NCBI GenBank assembly: GCA_002427845.1
Contig: DIYZ01000166.1
Coordinates: 1-18,789 of the forward strand
Length of the DNA: 18,789 nucleotides
Direction: 5' to 3'
DNA from: Chloracidobacterium sp. UBA6041
GTDB lineage: Bacteria; Acidobacteriota; Blastocatellia; Pyrinomonadales; Pyrinomonadaceae
Below, one piece after another: positions 14,725 to 18,789 of this stretch (the first letter of the stretch is position 1; each line of letters opens with the position of its first letter). The notes beneath the pieces were generated by a model. That model was not told the DNA's origin, ran no database searches, and saw nothing but the letters and a program-made list of their open reading frames with translations. A program made the position numbers and the translations under genes.

Positions 14725-15393
14725 ATGGCTTCCCTAACTGAGTACAAGAAGAAACGACGCTTTAACAAAACCCCGGAACCGGGACCGGAGAAGAAGCGCA
14801 CGAAGACTGGGCGTATTTTCGTTATCCAAAAACATCGCGCCACGGCCCTTCACTATGATTTCCGGCTCGAAGCTGACGGAGTATTGAAGTCGTGGGCTGT
14901 ACCGAAAGGGCCTTCGCTGGATCCGAAGGTCAGGCGATTGGCGATGCAGGTTGAGGATCACCCGGTAGACTACGCCGGCTTTGAAGGCGTCATACCCGAA
15001 GGCGAATATGGCGGTGGAACAGTGATGGTTTGGGACTACGGAACGTATGAGCCCGAGAACACCGATGACGTGAGCGCGGCTCTGCGGAAGGGAGAGTTAA
15101 AGTTTTCCCTGAAGGGTCAAAAGCTGAAGGGCTCGTGGGTGTTGGTGCGAACGCGAGATCGGCAATGGCTTCTGATAAAACACCGCGACTACTACACGAC
15201 GGAAGAGGACGTCACGGAAATAGTCCCGGCATCAATTCTCACGCGTCGCACACTTGCCGAGATCGCGGAAGACGAGGGTGGCGACGTCAAAAAAGCAGCG
15301 ACGGGAGATCCTAAAACAATTCCCCACCGCACCGGTGTCAAACGCCGAAAGAAAGGTAGCAAGAAAAAAATCTGGCACAGCAAGGGCAGCTAA
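14725..15393 (+). CDS. Stand-alone LigD-type 3'-phosphoesterase
   Basis: A 222-residue protein equal to the PE module of bacterial DNA ligase D, here without ligase or polymerase domains. PE removes 3'-terminal ribonucleotides and 3' phosphates, cleaning ends for joining. The residues known to matter in the Pseudomonas enzyme are all present in the expected spacing: His37 (QKH), His43, Asp45 and Arg47 (LHYDFR), His79 (EDHP) and Tyr83. The SWAVPKGPSLDP and GVIPEGEYGGGTV blocks are also typical. The N-terminal 30 and C-terminal 40 residues are Lys/Arg-rich and may bind DNA. It lies directly after rnhB, and a stand-alone LigD polymerase gene follows on the opposite strand. Confidence 0.93.
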   Translation: MASLTEYKKKRRFNKTPEPGPEKKRTKTGRIFVIQKHRATALHYDFRLEADGVLKSWAVPKGPSLDPKVRRLAMQVEDHPVDYAGFEGVIPEGEYGGGTVMVWDYGTYEPENTDDVSAALRKGELKFSLKGQKLKGSWVLVRTRDRQWLLIKHRDYYTTEEDVTEIVPASILTRRTLAEIAEDEGGDVKKAATGDPKTIPHRTGVKRRKKGSKKKIWHSKGS

Positions 15394-15433
15394 AGTTTTG
15401 CTTGAGGTGTGAACCCGAAACTACTGCGTCTTC

Positions 15434-16003
15434 CTATCCAACCAATAAACCCTCGTAAGAGAGTCGCCCAGCAATAATGCGGGCCGCCGAAGTGTAAGGA
15501 TGAACTTCAGTGTGTTTCTCATCCAGGATATGAATGACTTCCACTCCGCGCGCTTTTAGGAAGTCGGCAATCAAGCTGCGATGACAACGCCACCAGAGGG
15601 CTTCAGCACACATGACCGCCGTCTGCTGTTCCCTGCCAAGCTCAAGCAACTTCTTAATCCCTGCCTCGAATTCAGCGGTTTCCATGTGGTCCGCGTATGC
15701 TCTAAAAGACGCGTTCTTCCAGGCCGTATTCTTTGAATGTGGCGAAGGTCTCCTTCTCCCGCCCAATTCCGGCCAATGGAAGTAACTTATTCCCGCGGCC
15801 ACGAGCAGGCTCGCAAGTTCATGTTTGTTGAATTGCGGATACCTTCGAGAGCCAGGATAACTGCGAACGTCAACCAGGGCTTTGATGTCGTTGGTTAGGA
15901 GAATCCTTTTGAACTCATCGATCGATCTGGTCGAGTGGCCTACGGTCCAGATGGCTGTGGCGGAACCATTCTCCGAAGGCTGGGCTTTTGTCGAGGACTT
16001 CAT
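15434..16003 (-). CDS. DUF488 family protein
   Basis: A 189-residue protein with the DUF488 signature. It shows IWTVGHSTRS (19-28), a VDVRSYPGSRRYPQFN segment (44-59), then YFHWPELGGRR and the CAEALWWRCHRS motif (Cys132, Cys140, His141). The family's biochemical role is not settled. The conserved Cys/His set hints at a redox, metal or nucleic-acid function. The ATG at 16003 is preceded by GGAGAG, a good ribosome-binding site. It lies between the two split LigD parts, in the same direction as the polymerase gene (137 bp apart). The gap between them holds only a TGAGGT-TTT-ACCTCA hairpin (16077-16091). Confidence 0.87.
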   Translation of the reverse strand: MKSSTKAQPSENGSATAIWTVGHSTRSIDEFKRILLTNDIKALVDVRSYPGSRRYPQFNKHELASLLVAAGISYFHWPELGGRRRPSPHSKNTAWKNASFRAYADHMETAEFEAGIKKLLELGREQQTAVMCAEALWWRCHRSLIADFLKARGVEVIHILDEKHTEVHPYTSAARIIAGRLSYEGLLVG

Positions 16004-16076
16004 CCGCTCTCCGCTAAGGGTCTTCGCGCTCGCTTCGGTCTTAACGTTTTATGTTAGCTGTCTGCTTGCCGACCTC

Positions 16077-16091
16077 TGAGGTTTTACCTCA
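16077..16091 (-). terminator. Possible weak hairpin between the LigD polymerase and DUF488 genes
   Basis: TGAGGT-TTT-ACCTCA is a perfect 6-bp stem downstream of the polymerase stop. No T-run follows on the minus strand, so it may be an RNA-processing hairpin rather than a terminator. Confidence 0.25.
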
Positions 16092-16139
16092 ATCAACCTG
16101 CAAATTCAGATCTTAAATTCGAAATCTCAAAGCCCCACC

Positions 16140-17153
16140 TTAAAGATAAACTTCAAGTGTGAATCTTCCGCGCTTTGCCAGCAGTGGCTTCCAAAGATCT
16201 CCCAAACGGCGAAGTCGCGCGGGCACATTATCGATTCTGAAATGCTCAATGCTGATCCCCCGTTCCACCTCCGACCATTTGACTGGAGTTGAAACCGTCG
16301 CCTTTGGGCGCGGACGCACCGAGTAAATAGATGCCAGCGTTCTGCCCCAGGCATTCTGATTGTAGTCAACCAGCACCCTGCCCTTCGGCCTTTTCGCGAC
16401 TGTGTAAACCGCAGTAATCAGTTGCGGCGCTTGCGACGCCAGCGCATGTGAAAACTCCTTAGCGAAACTCCACACCTGCTTCTGCGTCGGCCCTCGCTCA
16501 ATGGGAACGTAGATATGAATTCCTTTGGATCCGGTCGTCTTCGCGTAACAAGGCATCTTCAAAGATTCAAGCGCCTGTCGCAGCAGTAGCGCTGTTTCAA
16601 TCACCTTCTCAAAGGACGCGGCGGGAACGGGGTCGAGATCGAAGTGCACATAGTCTGGCCGGTCCACGTCGTCACAGCGCGCGTACCATTGATTCAGGTC
16701 GATGCAACCAAGGTTAACTACCCAGAGGAGTGATGCCAGGTCCTGAATCATCGGAAAATCGATGACGTTTCCCGATGAGTGCTGGATGTGACAGAGCTCA
16801 ATCCACTCCGGACGCGGTGAGGGCGCGCGCTTCATAAAGAAGAAATCCCCGGCGGCGCCATTGGGATAACGCTTCATCACCATCGCCCGGTCTTGCAGAT
16901 GCGGCAACAGGAAGGGTGCGACATCGATGTAATACTGAAGTAGTCCGCGCTTTGTTATTCCCAACTCCGGCCAAAACGGCTTGCCCAGATTCGTAAGCTT
17001 CACCAGCCGCCCTTCAACCTCTACCTCAAGTCCTGGCTTGTCTTTGGGCAACACCAGGCGTTTGGTTGCTGCTTTTTTCGTCGGACGGCGAGTAGAACCT
17101 GAACGCTCCACTCGAGCCGGATGATAATCTCGCGTCGGAGACTTAACAGGCAT
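16140..17153 (-). CDS. Stand-alone LigD-type polymerase/primase
   Basis: I choose the ATG at 17153 (337 residues) because GAGAGG precedes it. An in-frame TTG at 17189 adds 12 residues. The protein matches the archaeo-eukaryotic-primase-like Pol domain of bacterial ligase D, which fills gaps at broken ends and prefers ribonucleotides. Evidence: the KPFWPELGITK start, HFDLDPV with metal-binding Asp172 and Asp174, TTGSKGIHIYVP with His213, and LVDYNQNAWGRT with Asp263. A Lys/Arg-rich tract (about 12-32) precedes the domain. No ligase or PE module is fused to it; the PE gene is 750 bp away. A small charged protein gene lies immediately upstream on the same strand. Confidence 0.93.
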   Translation of the reverse strand: MPVKSPTRDYHPARVERSGSTRRPTKKAATKRLVLPKDKPGLEVEVEGRLVKLTNLGKPFWPELGITKRGLLQYYIDVAPFLLPHLQDRAMVMKRYPNGAAGDFFFMKRAPSPRPEWIELCHIQHSSGNVIDFPMIQDLASLLWVVNLGCIDLNQWYARCDDVDRPDYVHFDLDPVPAASFEKVIETALLLRQALESLKMPCYAKTTGSKGIHIYVPIERGPTQKQVWSFAKEFSHALASQAPQLITAVYTVAKRPKGRVLVDYNQNAWGRTLASIYSVRPRPKATVSTPVKWSEVERGISIEHFRIDNVPARLRRLGDLWKPLLAKRGRFTLEVYL

Positions 17154-17259
17154 AGACCTCTCGTGATCTCGCACTAAAGCTAATAGCAAATTAAAAGTTA
17201 CTTAAGGTTTTACATTAAGGAACGTCGGAACGCTGTGATTCGGTAGGGGGGAGTACAAG

Positions 17260-17520
17260 CTAGGATTCCCGGGTATGCTGAGACAACTCCTCAGCTTCTT
17301 TCTCAACTGCTTGCAGTGCTTTCATCAGCATTGCCCGGTGCGCCGGATGGACTGCCTTCTCCAGCTGCTCTTCGATTCGGGCGCGCGACAGTCGCAACGA
17401 CTCCAGCGCCTGTTCCTTCCTTAGCACTCCCTTCGATTTGGGTGCATGCCTATCTTTGCTGGCGCGCTGATTCGCTTCCTCGATCTGATCTTCAAAAGAT
17501 TTACCCCATCCAATGGCCAT
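17260..17520 (-). CDS. Small charged helical protein of unknown function
   Basis: An 86-residue reading frame with ATG at 17520 and a GGAG eight bases upstream, both favourable. The product is strongly charged and predicted mostly helical. LRKEQALESLRLSRARIEEQL and KALQAVEKEAEELSQ (about 33-80) show heptad-like hydrophobic spacing, suggesting a coiled coil. I do not recognise a family. It lies 106 bp upstream of the LigD polymerase start and downstream of glgC on the same strand, so it may be co-transcribed with the polymerase. A real gene is favoured, but it is short. Confidence 0.6.
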   Translation of the reverse strand: MAIGWGKSFEDQIEEANQRASKDRHAPKSKGVLRKEQALESLRLSRARIEEQLEKAVHPAHRAMLMKALQAVEKEAEELSQHTRES

Positions 17521-17598
17521 GACAAGATCTCCAGCAAACGTATTAACCCGGATCGGGATACGTCTGCGAAAACTTCAACCAATAAAACTGGCCGCCGA

Positions 17599-18789
17599 TC
17601 AAACTACGGTGCCATCCCTAATGACGGCATTCTTCGGAACGATGATGATGCCATCGCGAATGTAATAAGAATTGTTTTCGCCGTCTGCTTCCAGGATCCT
17701 TGCGTCGTTAACAAGCTGTACCCCGCTGCCGATGCGGGCGTTCTTGTCGATAATAGCGCGGTTGATAATAGTTCCCTCGCCTATTCCGACACGCGGCATG
17801 TCGATCAGAGAATCGGCCCGCATCTCTTCGATGGTCTGGTAGTAATCAGCTCCCATCAAGAACGACGCATCAACGCGAACGCCCTTCCCAATTCTGCTTC
17901 TCAACCCGATTACCGAGTTTGTAATTGCGGCGCCATTAACAATGCAACCGTCACTCAGGATCGAATCAAGGATCTGCGACTCTTCTACTTTGGAAGGTGG
18001 CAAGTAGCGAGCTCTCGTGTACACCGGAGCTTCCGCATCAAACAAATTGAACTTGGGAATCTTCGACGTCAGATCGAGGTTTGCTCGATAGAAGGCGCTG
18101 ATCGTTCCGATGTCTTCCCAGTAGCCGTCAAACAAATAGGCTTGCACGTTTGCAGTATTTATCGCGCTGGGAATTAGTTCTCGCCCAAAGTCGACGGCAT
18201 TGGGATCTTCAATCAGTAACTGTTCCAATCGATCATACTTGAAAACGTAGATCCCCATTGACGCGAGAAACGGACGACCAATGGCTTCGGCTTCGCTAAG
18301 CCCAAGCTTGTTAATGTCTACTCGCATCGATTGCAGCTCGTCCCCTTTTGGTTTCTCTTTAAACTCTACGATGCGACCACTCTCAGCAGTTTTCAATAGG
18401 CCAAATTCGCTTGCTGATAATTCATCGCTGGGCGTGACGGAGACAGTCACGTCGGCATCGGTCTCGTAATGCCGCGCGAGGAATTGCCGGTAATCCATGC
18501 GATAAAGATGGTCGCCCGAAAGTATGAGCAGCGTATCAATTCCCCAATCGCGAATGTGAGGCAGCACCTGACGCACGGCATCCGCAGTCCCCTGAAACCA
18601 CTGCGGGCTTTCAGGTGTTTGTTCCGCCGCCATCACTTCCACGAAACCATTGGAAAACGGGGAAAAACGATAGGTTTGCGCCAGGTGACGATTCAGCGAA
18701 GCCGAGTTGTATTGGGTAAGCACAAACATCTTGAAGACATCGGAATTAATGCAATTCGAAATTGCGACATCGACCAGACGGTACTTTCC
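17599..18789 (-). CDS. glgC: Glucose-1-phosphate adenylyltransferase, 5' end outside window
   Basis: The frame is open to the right edge: 20 further codons upstream of the first internal Met (18729) read GKYRLVDVAISNCINSDVFK, so the true start lies outside. The protein makes ADP-glucose from glucose 1-phosphate and ATP for glycogen synthesis. Visible blocks are LTQYNSASLNRH, WFQGTADAVRQ, SGDHLYRMDY, EFKEKPKGD, SMGIYVFK and GYWEDIGTISAFYRANLDL. A C-terminal left-handed beta-helix region follows (ILSDGCIVNGAAI to GIIIVPKNAVIRDGTVV). The sequence style is the plant/cyanobacterial class rather than enterobacterial. At the 3' side, 78 bp separate it from the small protein gene. Confidence 0.95.
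   Translation of the reverse strand, partial: GKYRLVDVAISNCINSDVFKMFVLTQYNSASLNRHLAQTYRFSPFSNGFVEVMAAEQTPESPQWFQGTADAVRQVLPHIRDWGIDTLLILSGDHLYRMDYRQFLARHYETDADVTVSVTPSDELSASEFGLLKTAESGRIVEFKEKPKGDELQSMRVDINKLGLSEAEAIGRPFLASMGIYVFKYDRLEQLLIEDPNAVDFGRELIPSAINTANVQAYLFDGYWEDIGTISAFYRANLDLTSKIPKFNLFDAEAPVYTRARYLPPSKVEESQILDSILSDGCIVNGAAITNSVIGLRSRIGKGVRVDASFLMGADYYQTIEEMRADSLIDMPRVGIGEGTIINRAIIDKNARIGSGVQLVNDARILEADGENNSYYIRDGIIIVPKNAVIRDGTVV

Noticed and set aside
17446..18177. Long plus-strand open frame (243 codons) opposite glgC
   Set aside because: Antisense shadow of a certain glgC; composition is unlike a real protein and no ribosome-binding site is evident.
1..18789. CRISPR array, prophage, IS element or toxin-antitoxin pair
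   Set aside because: No regularly spaced repeats, transposase, integrase or paired small genes were seen.

Overview
The window looks like a chromosomal segment of a moderately GC-rich, menaquinone-making bacterium, most likely an Acidobacteriota member (Blastocatellia-like). This is an inference. It rests on a secreted von Willebrand A protein of the type abundant in acidobacteria, a futalosine-route menaquinone cluster, a plant/cyanobacterium-style GlgC, and palindromic repeats in several gaps. I see no phage, IS, CRISPR, tRNA or rRNA. Nearly everything is recognisable chromosomal content. Seventeen protein genes are supported; two are cut by the window edges (glyA at the left, glgC at the right).

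Layout. 1-729 (minus): start of glyA and rpiB, separated by a small inverted-repeat element. 989-4462 (plus): proS, then a 300-bp gap holding a 45-bp-arm inverted repeat, then an exported trypsin-like protease with seven TPRs. 4514-5284 (minus): larB, for the nickel-pincer cofactor. 5421-8962 (plus): ubiX/mqnM-like, mqnP-like, mqnE and mqnD, a tightly packed menaquinone operon. 8963-9592: a 630-bp gap without a credible protein gene; its first part can fold into three consecutive hairpins behind a promoter-like sequence and is my best candidate for an undescribed RNA. 9593-10438 (plus): exported outer-membrane lipoprotein-sorting-like protein. 10479-11204 (minus): PlsC-type acyltransferase. 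11463-12800 (plus): VWA-domain secreted protein. 13011-13613 (minus): orphan multi-pass membrane protein with a TTG start.

13794-17520 is the most suggestive neighbourhood. It holds RNase HII with an altered GRG motif, a stand-alone LigD 3'-phosphoesterase, a DUF488 protein, a stand-alone LigD polymerase/primase and an 86-residue charged helical protein. RNase HII cuts at genomic ribonucleotides, the LigD phosphoesterase trims 3' ribonucleotides and 3' phosphates, and the LigD polymerase prefers to insert ribonucleotides. Together they could form a split ribonucleotide-processing / end-repair set without a ligase domain or Ku inside the window. This is inference from known family activities and adjacency.

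The right edge (17599-18789, minus) is glgC of glycogen synthesis.
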